A DNA stretch of 64,000 nucleotides from Ectocarpus siliculosus (lineage: Eukaryota > Sar > Phaeophyceae > Ectocarpales > Ectocarpaceae), in NCBI GenBank assembly GCA_000310025.1, contig FN649731.1:3435432-3499431 (forward strand). Reading direction: 5' to 3'. The notes under the pieces are model-generated. The model saw nothing but the letters and a program-made list of their open reading frames with translations, did no database searches and was not told the origin of the DNA. The position numbers and the translations under genes were made by a program. Below, piece after piece: positions 46,688 to 57,700 of the stretch (positions are counted from its first letter, which is position 1; each line of letters opens with the position of its first letter).

Positions 46688-47773
46688 CCAAGGCTCACGC
46701 CTTCCGTGGTCACACAGACAAACTAGGGCACACAATGTAAAAATCAGAGAAATGTAAAATAAAATGTGGGGAGTGCACTCTCAAGTCTCCCTGGCTCTTC
46801 TTTCTCACCCCAGGTCTCCGGTTGCCGCGGCGCAGTGCAGGGCTGTCCTGTGCTGATCGTCGGGGTTCGTTCATCGTGGACCCCCAATATACAACGAACG
46901 TTCGGCAGAAGAGCGCAGACAGCGAAGCACACGGCTCGCACACACACTTGAGACTGACAGCTCTTCAATGGTTAGCTGGTGTTGTAGCCCGGTCGATCCC
47001 AACAACACACACAAACAAACCAGCATACAGAAGAGAAACTCGGGACTTGTGCGCCGGACAACCGCACCGTTTCGTTGCAAAACAAAACAAATCATGACGA
47101 GGACAACCAAAAACACATCAAAGAGACACGCGACCACGTTAGAAACCGTTGCAGGCAGCAAGCAGACGTTTGCCGCAACAACAACTGGAATTTTACAACC
47201 ACACAAACGACAGACAGACGAGTCACCACTTTCGAAACCCTAGGGACAGCAAGCAGGATACATAGAATACACACACCACGGGGCGTCTCCTCTTATGTCA
47301 TCGCGGGCCAGCACCCCAACGGCTCCGTCGATAAAATGGCTTGATATTTTTCAGTCCTTCTCTGGTATGTTAGAGGTGCCACCAAGAGGCCATACGGGCA
47401 TACCTCCCGCAGGCAACAAAGACCGATATGAAAAGAAACAATGGGCTAATTGTTTCATTCCTAATTTACCTGGTGTGTTAGGGGCGCCGAAAGAGGTCAC
47501 AGAGGCAACACTCCCGTAACAACAAAAAGAAAACCTGGAATATCAAAAATCAACACATTTTCGGTCTTTACAATCTGGTCTCTGCGTTAACGGTGCCAAA
47601 AATAGACCTAAATGCTACTGCTGTCTGTCAGACTGTCTCACCGTGGGCCAAAGCCCCCGTCTGGACCGGCGAAACCCCGGCATATCACTCCTCCGTCCCG
47701 CCATTGAAGGGATTCAGAGTTCTAGCGACTACGACATGCGTTTTTCATGAGTATACCCCCTACATGTGCCTAC
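46688..47773. other. No supported gene
   Basis: Short frames only. A LINE 3'-tail fragment (sense plus, ending AGTATACCCCC) lies at 47655-47762. Confidence 0.4.
47655..47762 (+). mobile_element. LINE 3'-tail fragment
   Basis: GGCATATCACTCCTCCGTCC, GAAGGGATTC, TAGCGACTACGACATGCG and ATGAGTATACCCCC. A diverged member of the shared tail family. Confidence 0.5.
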
Positions 47774-48090
47774 CTCGCCGTCCCCAAGCGAAACGCGTCC
47801 CGCTCCCAGCGAAACCGTCGTCAAGTCCGCCTCCGACTCCGCTATGGCGCTGGCCAGCGTCCGTTGGTACACCAGGTCGCATTGCTCCTCCAAGCCGCGG
47901 CTGCCGCCGTCGCCGCCACCTTCCTCCACGGGGAGCTCCGTGGGATGCAAGAACCTCCCCCCCGTGGTCGTGGTACTACTAGTCGAGGCTGATTCAGCCC
48001 CTGACCCCGCTTCCTCCTCCCCCTCCCCCGCTTGCTTTCCGTCGGGAGTGTCGGTCGCGGCCGGGACTGCGCCGACTACTTGTGTAGGGC
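47774..48090 (-). CDS. Possible exon of an unidentified acidic protein
   Basis: Read from an acceptor-like GCGCACCAG (about 48100) to the donor GGCGAG|GTAGGC at 47774. The frame is open for about 105 codons: a Gly/Glu/Ser/Thr-rich part, then LEEQCDLVYQRTLASAIAES and EADLTTVSLGAGRVSLGDGE. The second part looks like a real helix-forming sequence. No domain is recognised. Confidence 0.35.
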
Positions 48091-50014
48091 AGGGCGGATG
48101 GCCTGGTGCGCCTCTTCGCTGCCCTTCGTCTTGACAGCCTTAGCGTCTCCTTCGAGAGAAGAGGGAAAAAAAGAAATTTTCCACTGCAAGCCGGGGGGGG
48201 GGGTCAAGGGAGGAAACACACATACCAGTAGGGGCAGCGGTGCGAGAGCGGCCCACGCAGGTGCCCAAAATGCCTTGTCTGTCTGAATTTCGTGTCTAGC
48301 GGCGGGGAGGAAGGCGGGGGCATGCTCGCCCATCGTCATCGGGACGCCGCAAAACATGCACAAAAGACACGGACAGATAGGGAGACACAGAGAGAGACAC
48401 CTACAGAAGACATGCAGATAAACAATGGACCGACAAATAGACAGAAAGGTAGACAGCTGCAGAGATGTAGCAATATTGAAGTATTGGAACAGCGAGAGAG
48501 AGAGAGAGAGATAACAGGAAAACGACCACATAAAATAACAAGATAACGACGGCCGACGTCTGAGAGACGAGGAAACCACTAAATAAGTCGACTCAAGGCC
48601 CTTTTCTTCCTTGTCGCTTTTTACCATTCCGCACGTACTCGTCGCCATAGAAGTTTCTCATGCACCTTCAGCCACCCCGGTGGCCTCCTAAATTTGTACT
48701 TGAGTATTTGCAAGATGCCACGAAAATTAGTCTAGCTGGTAAATAAGGAATAGACCAAGAAAACTGACAGCAAGGAAAGGTCAACTCCACACTAGACGCG
48801 ATGCCATTCAGCAGCAGCGTGACCAAAATTCCACGCTTGAGCGATATGAAATGGTACGTGTACGGTATGTCGGACAGCAGCAATAGACTACTTGTAGGCA
48901 CAGACAGAGAGAGTCGAGGAGCTGACGGCCAACCCTACTCTTTTTTTCTCGGTGTGTTGCTGCCAGGTGGCATGCGCGCTCTCTCTCTCTCTCTCTCTCT
49001 CGCTCTGGACTCTGAACCAGAGAGCGGTGCCTTCATACCGTAGAATAAATTGATGGAAAGCATTCGTATCATTTCATCCCACGCGCAGGGAAAGGTATAC
49101 ACACAGATCACGTCTCGCACAAGCATCGATTTTGAACGCTCGATTTGTCCTACAGTAGAAAGAGTGGAGGCGCCGGAAACGGCGGCGTTGCAGCCGTCTC
49201 TCGTCGGGATCTTTTGAAAACGCATTCTTTCATGTTTCATTTGTGCACCCTCTTCGTCGTGGAGTAATCGAACGTTGAAAATCGGTCCCGAGGGTGGTAT
49301 CTTGCGTCGCCTATTACGGCAGATCTTTTGTACTCGTATGTCTGGTAATACTGTAACAATCTCTGTAGACAGCATATCTTGGTCTACAGCAGCACAACTT
49401 GAGCAGCATGAACGCATGTACCAGGTATCCAACTTGGCTGACTCTTGTCTCCTCTCTCACGCTCAGCTCACCATTCCCGTGCATAACCCTGCTATTGCTA
49501 CTGTCTTTGTGCTCTCACGACACGCGACAGCAGTTCGCAGGCACAGGCACACATGAACAGCAGTGCGGAGGGGTGATGGGTAACAAACCGCACCATGGCA
49601 TGGGCACGAGACCGACCAGCGGGCGGCAGCCAGCAGGAACGATAAGCAGCAGAGCAACTGGACAGAAAAAAAGCAGAGCAGCGAGTTCCTCCATGCGATG
49701 CGAGAGTGAATCCAAAACCTTCACCAACTCTGTCGTTGTAGCGTTGCTGCCAGCTCTTGTCTCTCTCTTGTTCTCTACATTAGGCAGCCCCCGTCGCCTG
49801 CTGCTCACCGTTCGTAGTCTTGCTCTCTCCGGAAATACTCGAAGGCGTCGATAGTCGCAGCAAGGGGATTGACAATCGCCACGATACGTGGCCACGGGGG
49901 GTCAATGCTCGAAGTCGGGAGCGCAGCGGGCCATCGCATCCAGCTGCGCAGCTGGGGCAGACTCTGTGAGTAGATGCTGCTGTAGAGCCAGTTCTTTCTT
50001 TCAAGCTGGAGGGG
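48091..50014. other. No supported gene; microsatellites
   Basis: (GA)n at about 48490-48511 and (CT)n at about 48980-49001. Several open frames on both strands lack motifs. Confidence 0.4.
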
Positions 50015-50310
50015 TCCTCCGGCGTGCAGAACGGTCGAGGAGCACATACCCCACGCTCCACCCGACTGTTTGATGTACGGCGCCACCGACCACCAACAAC
50101 ATGAACATGGCGCGCAGCGCACACAGCACATATGACACGTCGCACGGCAGGCGATCAACAGTCATAGCCAGGGTGTGCACTGTTGTGATCAAAAACGAGG
50201 GGTTTCAGCTCCACCGCGCGTCCACCGCGCCTGCCAGTCGAGCGTGCTAGCGTGCTATCATGTTGGTGAGCGAATGCGGCGAGATTTTTTTCGCAATTTT
50301 TCTTCCGCCG
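50015..50310. repeat. Dispersed repeat, copy 3
   Basis: The clearest counterpart of 28140-28440: CGTGCAGAACGGTCGAGG, CCCACGCTCCACCCGACTG, GCAGGCGATCAACAGTCATA and CACCGCGCCTGCCAGTCGAG. Confidence 0.7.
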
Positions 50311-50383
50311 AAGTTCGCCGAATCCGTTATCCGTTGCATGTTTTCCGCCGTAGGATGTGAGCAATTTTTCGGAACAGGACCCA

Positions 50384-50384
<1 letters not shown>

Positions 50385-50421
<37 letters not shown>
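50385..50421. repeat. (TTG)n microsatellite
   Basis: Twelve units of TTG. A shorter run of the same motif lies near 50600-50620. No gene is associated. Confidence 0.95.
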
Positions 50422-50422
<1 letters not shown>

Positions 50423-51164
50423 CTTCACATTTAAAACCGTTCCGTTCTCTCTGCCCAGTACCTTCTTCTGCCCGTACTAGTCTAACACTAGACGGGGTCA
50501 TTCCGGTGGTCACAGGCTAACTTCCCCAAAAACGCATTGTACGAACATAAAACGGAATATATAAAATGGACCCAAGGGTCCGCAAGCCAATAAAAGTAAT
50601 GTTTGTTGTTGTTGTTGTTTCTCTCACATTAGCTCTATAGTCCACAAAAATGGGGAGCCCGTGGTCGCAAAACCCGGCACATACGACGCCGCGGGGAAAC
50701 AAAACAAGAATAGAGTACAAATCACTCGGAAAATTATGCTGCTCGGGAACCCGTGGAAAAACAGAATTGTCGCTGACACTATGGATTCATTGCTACTCTA
50801 CCTTAGCTTCTTCGATAGAGATGGATTCGTCTAGTCATAATCATGAAACATAAAGATAAAAGTCAACGATAGATAGTCTAGGCCACTCCGCTCGCCTCTA
50901 CACACGCTATCCGAGGTAACCCTAGATTATTAAAAGATACAAAAAGGAAAAGGGAAAGGAAAAAGAAGAAAAAGAAAAAGAGAAGGAAGAGAGCAGATGG
51001 AGAGAAGGGAAAGAGAAGGAGAAAGACACACACAGAGAAAGACACACGCCGTATACAGGCAACAAACAACAGACCAACACAAAACACAAGACAAAGCGGG
51101 CCACTCGAGCCAGCCCATGCACGTCATCGCTCGCGGGGGGTTGGTGCAATGGTGCAGTGCTCGG
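50422..51164. other. No supported gene
   Basis: Low-complexity AAAG-rich tract at 50935-51010. Nothing else is recognised. Confidence 0.5.
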
Positions 51165-51865
51165 GGGGGGGTGTACTCATAGTCGTGCATGCCGTAGTCG
51201 TTAGACCATTGACCTCGCATCCCTACAAAGCCGGGACGGAGCACGCCGGGTTCTCACCGGACCAGGCTCTCACATCACCAAGCGCGAAGCGCCGTGAGGT
51301 ATTCGGCGAGTCGCATGAAGGGTGAGTTGCGTCCTGCTAAGGGTGTTCGGCATCTTGTGCTTATTTCCTTGCGTACGGATGACAGCTGGTTATGACTTAA
51401 TTTATTTTCTGGTGCTTTTACTTCCAGAGACAGTTGTAAGCACTGTGTAACTGCCTCGAGGAAGCTTGACCATTTTAACACAACGTGGTGCGATCATCCC
51501 CCGTTGCGCGGAGTGAGGTTTCTCCACCCCGCACAACATGATCTACTCGACCACCACTATGGTTACCGCCAAAAAAAAAAAAAAAACGAGGTAAAAAAAA
51601 AAAACGGTAACCTGGTTGCCGAGTTCACGAAGTGAGTTGGCTTGTTTTACAACGTCGTTGCCAAGCGACGAAAACCCAATCCCGATGGCAAACACCGAGC
51701 GGGGGGCTTGTTTTACGACGTCGTTGCCAAGCGACGAAAACCCAAACCCCGATGGCAAACACCGGGGGGGGCGGCTTGTTTTACAACGTCGTTGCCAAGC
51801 GACGAAAACCCAACCCCGATGGCAAACACCGGGGGGGGAACGAACACCGGGGGGGGGGGGGATAA
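51165..51865 (-). mobile_element. Poly(C)-tailed LINE-related element with three 5' monomers
   Basis: The sense strand is minus. The 3' tail and poly(C) (seen as poly(G) at 51165-51172) and body match the copies at 35.8, 36.4 and 53.3 kb. At the 5' end three tandem ~65-bp monomers lie at about 51645-51840, each containing CGTCGTTGCCAAGCGACGAA and each bounded by poly(G) on the plus strand. An inverted pair GGTTACCG/CGGTAACC surrounds two A-rich runs at 51560-51612. Confidence 0.8.
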
Positions 51866-51879
51866 GTCAAGCAAGTGTT

Positions 51880-52240
51880 TCAATTCGGCACGGTGTTTCG
51901 CGCTACTCGGTCCGCCTCTTCGCGTTTCCTGCCTTTCCTCGCCATCTCGTCCGCCTGCTGTACCCCTCCCACCCTCGTGGTGGTTGCCGTGTCCGTGTCG
52001 TTGTTGGGCTTCTTGTTTTGTTTGAGCGCTCGTTGTCGGCTAGCCTCCTCTTCTTTCTTGTGCCAGGAGGCCATGAACCTCTCAGCTCCCTGCAGTACCC
52101 CTCTATGCCAAGGTAACCCCCGGTCCACCTTCGCTGCTTCCATCCAAGTTGTTTCCGGGACTCCGAAGAAGCATGACTCGGCGTCCGTAGACCCATACGC
52201 AAGGCAAAAATTTTGTTGGACCGGAAGAACAAAAAAAATC
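51880..52240 (-). CDS. Possible exon or gene fragment, unidentified
   Basis: Minus-strand open frame with protein-like content: NFCLAYGSTDAESCFFGVPE, TTWMEAAKVDRGLPWHRGVL, then a Lys/Glu-rich helix AERFMASWHKKEEEASRQRA. It runs up to the edge of the LINE-related element at 51865 and may be cut by it. The product is unknown. Confidence 0.35.
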
Positions 52241-52439
52241 ATCGAAATTTCAGAGGGGTAGAGCCGGGTAGATGCCGTCCTCCCACCAATCACATGTCGA
52301 CTATGTAGGACACTATGTTGGACAGACACAGCTGATTGAGCGATGGGCACGATGCTCTCGGGAGAATCACCGAAATCCTCTTGCACAGCAGCACCACACA
52401 CCTCACGTAGACAATATACGAGACAACCAGCACAGCAGT

Positions 52440-53000
52440 ATACGGACTGCTGTAGGCCAAGGGCAACCAAAGGCACACATCATAGGAGGCGTTGGATATG
52501 GCTCTTGAAGCCCGTTGCCTGCTGTCGGCAGCACAAACAAGCGAGTGGCGACGCAAATCAATCCGCGGTCCTTCTGCATCACCCTCAACCTACCGATCTT
52601 TGGAGCTTCCCGCACAGACGCATCCCCATAACAGAGAAAACGAGGCGAACACACTGCCATCGACCAAGGTCGGCCAAAGGCACACATCATGGCTGGCGTC
52701 GGAAGCTAGTTTTAGACCCCGAGGCCTACTGCTAGCAGCGTAGTAAGCGAGGGAACATGCGAGTGCACACAACTTAGATCTGTCTGCGGTCTCTTCGTCT
52801 GCCGGCCGATCTTTGCTTCCACAACAGACGCACCACAGAAACAGAGACAAGTGAAACGTACACAGCACTGTAGGCCAAAGGCATCCAAATACACACGTCG
52901 TGGGAGGGGTCGGGGCCAATTTTTGGAGCCCGTTGCCCTCTGCTAGTAGCGAAAGCAAAAGCAAGTGCGCACCCATGCACACAGCAGCAGCAACAACAAC
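52440..53000. repeat. Three imperfect ~205-215-bp tandem units
   Basis: Units starting near 52450, 52667 and 52868 share GTAGGCCAAAGGCA, ACACATCAT-GG-GGCGT and GCCCGTTGCC-CTGCTAGCAG. A CAG/CAA-rich stretch follows at 52980-53035. Confidence 0.7.
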
Positions 53001-53249
53001 AACAGAACAACAGCAGCAGCAGCAGCACTGCTGCCGCTGAGCTGATGATGATGAGAGCTCAACAGCGCTCCCATTCATCCCCTGACTGACTGGTGGTATC
53101 GGGTGAGGTGTGAGCGTGCGCACTGGTGACCTACGTGGTGGCGTAGGCTCCCCCCATATCTATCTACGGTTGCTTTGATGTCTCTCTCCGACCCTTCTTT
53201 TCGCGCTTCGCGCGAAATAATTTAATTTTTTTTTGTTGGACCCGTATGT

Positions 53250-53792
53250 ATGGGGGGGGGTGTACTCATAGTCGTGCATGCCGTAGTCGTTAGACCATTG
53301 ACCTCGCATCCCTACAAAGCCGGGACGGAGCACGCCGGGTTCTCACCGGACCAGGCTCTCACATCACCAAGCGCGAAGCGCCGTGAGGTATTCGGCGAGT
53401 CGCATGAAGGGTGAGCTGCATCCTGCTAAGGGTGTTCGGCATCTTGTGCTTATTTCCTTGCGTGCGGATGACAGCTAGTTATGACTTAATTTATTTTCTG
53501 GTGCTTTCACTTCCAGAGACTGTTGTAAGCACTGTGCAACTGCCTCAAGGATGCACCATTTTAACACAACGTGGTGCGATCATCCCCCTTGCGCGGAGTG
53601 AGGGTTTTCGACCCCGCACAACATGATCTATTGTACTCGACCACCATTATGGTTACCGCCAAAAAAAAACTAGAGGTAAAAGAAAAACGGTAACCTGGTT
53701 GCCGAGTTCACGAAGTGAACTGGCTTGTTTTACAACGTCATTGCCAAGCGACGAAAACCCAATCCCGATGGGAAACACCGAGGGGGGGGGAT
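53250..53792 (-). mobile_element. Poly(C)-tailed LINE-related element with one 5' monomer
   Basis: Sense minus; very similar to 51165-51865 along the whole body but with one monomer only. It is inserted after an AT-rich stretch; poly(G) on the plus strand marks the sense 3' end. Confidence 0.8.
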
Positions 53793-54207
53793 ATGGGGTG
53801 GGGGCAACTTGTCACGCTTCACAAATACGCTGAAAAACGTAATGTGTAGTACACGTCTCACCACAAAAAATGGGGGGAATGTCCGCCAAAATAAAAAGGA
53901 CGAAAACACACACGCACAACGACCGATGCGCCGTTGTTCGCTTGTGTGAGAAGGGGATCTTCCCCCGCGAGCACAAACCGGTATGATCACATCAGCACTT
54001 TGGTTGTTATACAACACAATCTGGCGCAGCAGCATGTACATGACTATCGTGGCGCAGCAGTTGACCAACGGGTTACAAGAGTCTTCCGTGAACCATGTGC
54101 CGCTGTGAGTGTATTTCTCGGCATGATTCAGCGCACGAAGAAGAAGCCCTTATAAATTTCGTTTCGTACTGTGCACCTCTCTGCCGGATGTTTCGTTTGA
54201 TTCACAG
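53793..54207. other. Upstream of NB-ARC gene 2
   Basis: No gene recognised. The first exon and promoter of gene 2 probably lie here, but no start or promoter motif is convincing. Confidence 0.4.
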
Positions 54208-54486
54208 CAAGCGGCCGACGTATGCCACAGCAGTAACGGCCGCGGGATGCAACGTGCTCCCGCCAGTGGAGACCAAGCGGGCCTTGCAGCAGCAGTAGTG
54301 GTCGAGCCCACCACGGTAGAGGTGCGTATCACAGCAGTAACTACTTTCACTCGAACGACACCATGTTTTATCAAAAAGAGGTGCTTTTGGTCCAATGTCC
54401 GACCTTTTTAGCTCACAGAAACCTGACACATCAGTAGTTCCGTACTCGAATTCCCCTCCCTGCCCCCCCCCTCCCCCCCTTCGCAG

Positions 54487-55668
54487 CGGCTTGAACATGT
54501 TAGTAAGCTGCTCGCCGAAAATAAGCCTTGGCCCGCCTTTCTCCACATTGGAGCTCGAGCGACAGAGGAGTGGGAGGCTTGCCCCACCGTCTCCGAGGAG
54601 GCTCTAACATGGATGACGACCTCTGCAGTTGGGGTGCTCGGCGTTGCGAGCGTAGGGCCCTTAGTGCCTGTGTGCGAGGCCTTCAAGGCGTTGATCGAGG
54701 CCGCAGAGGGTGCGGCCGAATCCCAGGACAAGCTACAGAGCTTGGTGTCCCAGTGCGCGTTCCTCGCCACCGTCTTGATCCAGCACGGTCGAGCGGTGGG
54801 TCCCCTCACCCAGGTGCACAAGCCCATCCAAGACTTCGTCGTCACGACCAACGAGCTAGCAGGGTTCGCGGCTAGGTGGGCCAAGGGCGGCAAGTGTAGA
54901 GCGTTTTTTTGCCATCACCCAGACCTGAGCGCCCTAGCCGGCTTCGAGAAGTGCCTCCGCAGGATAAGGAGCGGCATCGCCTTGGTACACGGGCTGGAGC
55001 ACCACCAGTCGTTTTTGGCGGCGCTTCCCTCTTTGCTCCCCCCAAGCTTGCCGGACATGGCTGCGGTCCCCGCAGGAGCGCTTGACTTGCCCGGCAGCAG
55101 CTACGTGGAGCGAGCTGCGGTACAAGAAGTTGCCGACGGCCTCACCGCCCCGGAGGAGTCCCGTGCCCCCTACACCGTCGTCGGTATGGGTGGAGGGGGG
55201 AAGAGCGTGCTGGCCTCTGCTGTCGTTCGCAAGCCGAGCGTGAGGGAGCACTTCCGCGGCGGTATTTTTTGGGTGAGAGTGGGGAGGGGCGCGAAGAGCA
55301 GCCTCCTGGCTCTCCTCCAGGGCCTGGCCAGGGAGATGGGCGCGGCGCCGACGGATGCCCCGCACGGGGTGCCTCACGTCCTTGACAGCCTCGAGCAGGT
55401 GCAGCAGCATCTGGCTGCAGTTGCATCCACCGGCACCTCCCCACGCCTGGTGATCCTGGACGATGTGTGGGAGCGCGAGGTCGTGGACGCGTTTCTTCCT
55501 CTGGGGTTTAAGGTGCTACTGACCACGCGTGATCGATCGGTTGTTGGTGTGCCGGCCGGGCGCTTGGAGCTGGGAGACATGACGGAGGAAGAGGCGCTGG
55601 AGCTGCTGCGGAAGACGAGCGGGACTGTGGGTTAGCCTGGTGACGATGTCCGGACGAAGATGACCAAG
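54487..55668 (+). pseudogene. Gene 2 exon: N-terminal helical module and first half of NB-ARC
   Basis: The acceptor TTCGCAG is followed by RLEHVSKLLAENKPWPAFLH, in frame with the ATG at 54613 used by a simple ORF call, so coding starts earlier. About 150 residues after that ATG form a likely helix bundle (PVCEAFKALIEAAEGAAESQ and FEKCLRRIRSGIALVHGL), loosely reminiscent of HeLo/MLKL/RPW8-type four-helix domains. That likeness is inference. From PPSLPDMAAVPAGALDLP (about 55042) it matches gene 1. TAG at 55633 interrupts the frame. Confidence 0.75.
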
Positions 55669-56189
55669 GTGATGGATGCGCCTTGAATCTTAGGTCGACA
55701 AGGTGCATCAGGGTGTGCATGTTTTGCTGATGCATGGCTTCATGCATTGATTGTCTGCTTGAGTGCTGCCTGGAGTTGAGCTTGGAATCGATTGGTGGCT
55801 TGATGCTGAGTGTCACAGGTGTTTATGCGATGAACAACGCACGTCGAGTTTGGTTTGGTGTGTTTCAGTCTGCTCTGATGGCATGCCCTCCGTTCCCGGT
55901 GACGGCGAGAGTGGCATGACACCAATGACGGCTTTCATGTGGAGCGGCGCGTGCACTTGTGTTTGTCGATGGTCAACCCATGTCGTCGCTAACTACCTCC
56001 CCGTAAAGCCTGCGCTATTTTACGCTTCAACTTGTATTTACCATGTATGTCGGGATCGTTTACCGTGTGGTAAGGGCCCTCCATAGAGCTGTTACGCCCT
56101 GTGTACATATAAGAGTTATGCACTGCTGTCAAACACATCGTCGTGCTCGACTCGACCGAGCATTCAACTCCCGACGAACCCCGATCCAG

Positions 56190-56483
56190 GTCGTTGCGCT
56201 CTGTGGACACCTGCCGTTGGTGCTCGCTATCGTGGGTTCCATGCCCGTCGTGAAAGGGAAGGGTTTGAGAGCTGGGGCCTGGGAGGAACTGGCCAAAGAG
56301 TTGGAGAACGTGGCCAAGAAAATGCGAGCCCGGGGCGAGCAGTCATCGTCTATCAAAGTTGTCCTTGAGACCAGTTTCGACTCCTTGGCAGTTCGGAAAC
56401 AAGAAGAGTTCCTGAAGATGGCTGTGTTGGCCGCGGGTGCTCTTGCGCCGATCGAGATGCTGCGCAATCTGTGGGAGATAGGG
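56190..56483 (+). CDS. Gene 2 exon: NB-ARC ARC1 part
   Basis: 98 codons, phase 0-0, with VVALCGHLPLVLAIVGSM at the start (GLPLA position) and NLWEIG before the donor GTACGT. Same length as 32687-32980. Confidence 0.8.
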
Positions 56484-56677
56484 GTACGTTGCGGCGTCAT
56501 TTTTACCAGGTAGTTGGAAGTCTTTGAACGGTTTGGAAACCATGTGCCCGTTATAGATGTACGCACGTCTAGCGGGTTGCGCGACAGAGAGCGCGTGCCC
56601 GGTTTCTACGGTCTTCGAACTGCTGTGCTGCGTGACGACCCTAGTTCATGTCGTTCCGGTGTTACGTGTATCTGCAG

Positions 56678-57085
56678 GACGCAGAGAGTACGCGAGACGA
56701 AGCTGAGGGTCTGGTGAGCAAATGCCTTCTACACGCTGTGGGTGGTGGTGGTGGTGGTGGGTACCGTGTGCACGACCTGGTCCTGGAGTTTGCGAAGACT
56801 GGCATTAGGGCAGAGAAGGAGGCGCTGGAAAAGGCCACATCGCTGCAGGCGCAGTACCTCGGCAGACTGGACGTGCTCAAGAGTTACGGAAACCCGGAGC
56901 ACGGCGCTGGAGACCAAGGCCTTTTCTTTTTGGATGCCCTCTGGCGCTCGGTGAAGACGCTCTCGGGGGACCCTGAGCTGGAGGTTGCCTCGTATCGCGC
57001 CAGCCTCGGGGGGTTGAAGTCATGCGAGGCAACGGAAGCCGTGGCGAGATCCTGCGGATCTGTGGGTTTCTTGTTCAACATTCAG
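56678..57085 (+). CDS. Gene 2 exon: winged-helix/VHD part
   Basis: 136 codons, phase 0-0. A GGT run makes seven glycines before YRVHDLVLEFAK where gene 1 has four, which explains the 9-nt difference in length. Ends NIQ before CAG|GTACGG. Confidence 0.8.
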
Positions 57086-57700
57086 GTACGGCAGATGTTT
57101 TGGGGGGGATTCTGCACTATTCGGAGGGTGTACGTTGTCCAGTTTAGTTCAAGGGTGCTGCGCGGACGACCGCTTCCGGCGGTCGCCGCCACGCTAGTAG
57201 CCTGCATGGCGATGTCAAGCGCGTGCGGGTTGAGGTTCGACATGAGAGAGAAAAATGTGTTGGTAGGGTCTCGGCGCGTGTAGTGCGTATTGACGCTCGC
57301 GTTCTCTTGTGGACGGCGTTTCTGCACGAAGGAGTGTCAGAACATTTGCTTGTAGAAGTATGAATTTGAGAGTGAGACCAGGTCAAGGGAAGAAGAGCCT
57401 AGCCCGTCAAGTCCATCACACCCATCACATATGCGTAGTCCCCGGAGATGTATGTACCGTCGCTGTACACCGTGAGGTTGGAAATATGATTCTGTCTGGC
57501 CAAGCGTTTGTTTTTTGCAAGGCTTTCGATGACAATCGTGCTCGCAACTGTTGGTTATTCCAAGTGTTGGCGAGTCGGCGTCCCTTACACCAACTGGCAA
57601 AGGAACGGGCACCTTGATTTGAAGACGAGAGATGAGCGTCTGTTCTCCAGATGGCATGTGGCTGTCGTTCTTGATGAGAGAGGTCTGGTCAATTTGTCTA

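Noticed and set aside
47766-48134. Plus-strand Ser/Pro-rich frame
   Set aside because: It is antisense to the better supported minus-strand exon and shows only low-complexity composition.
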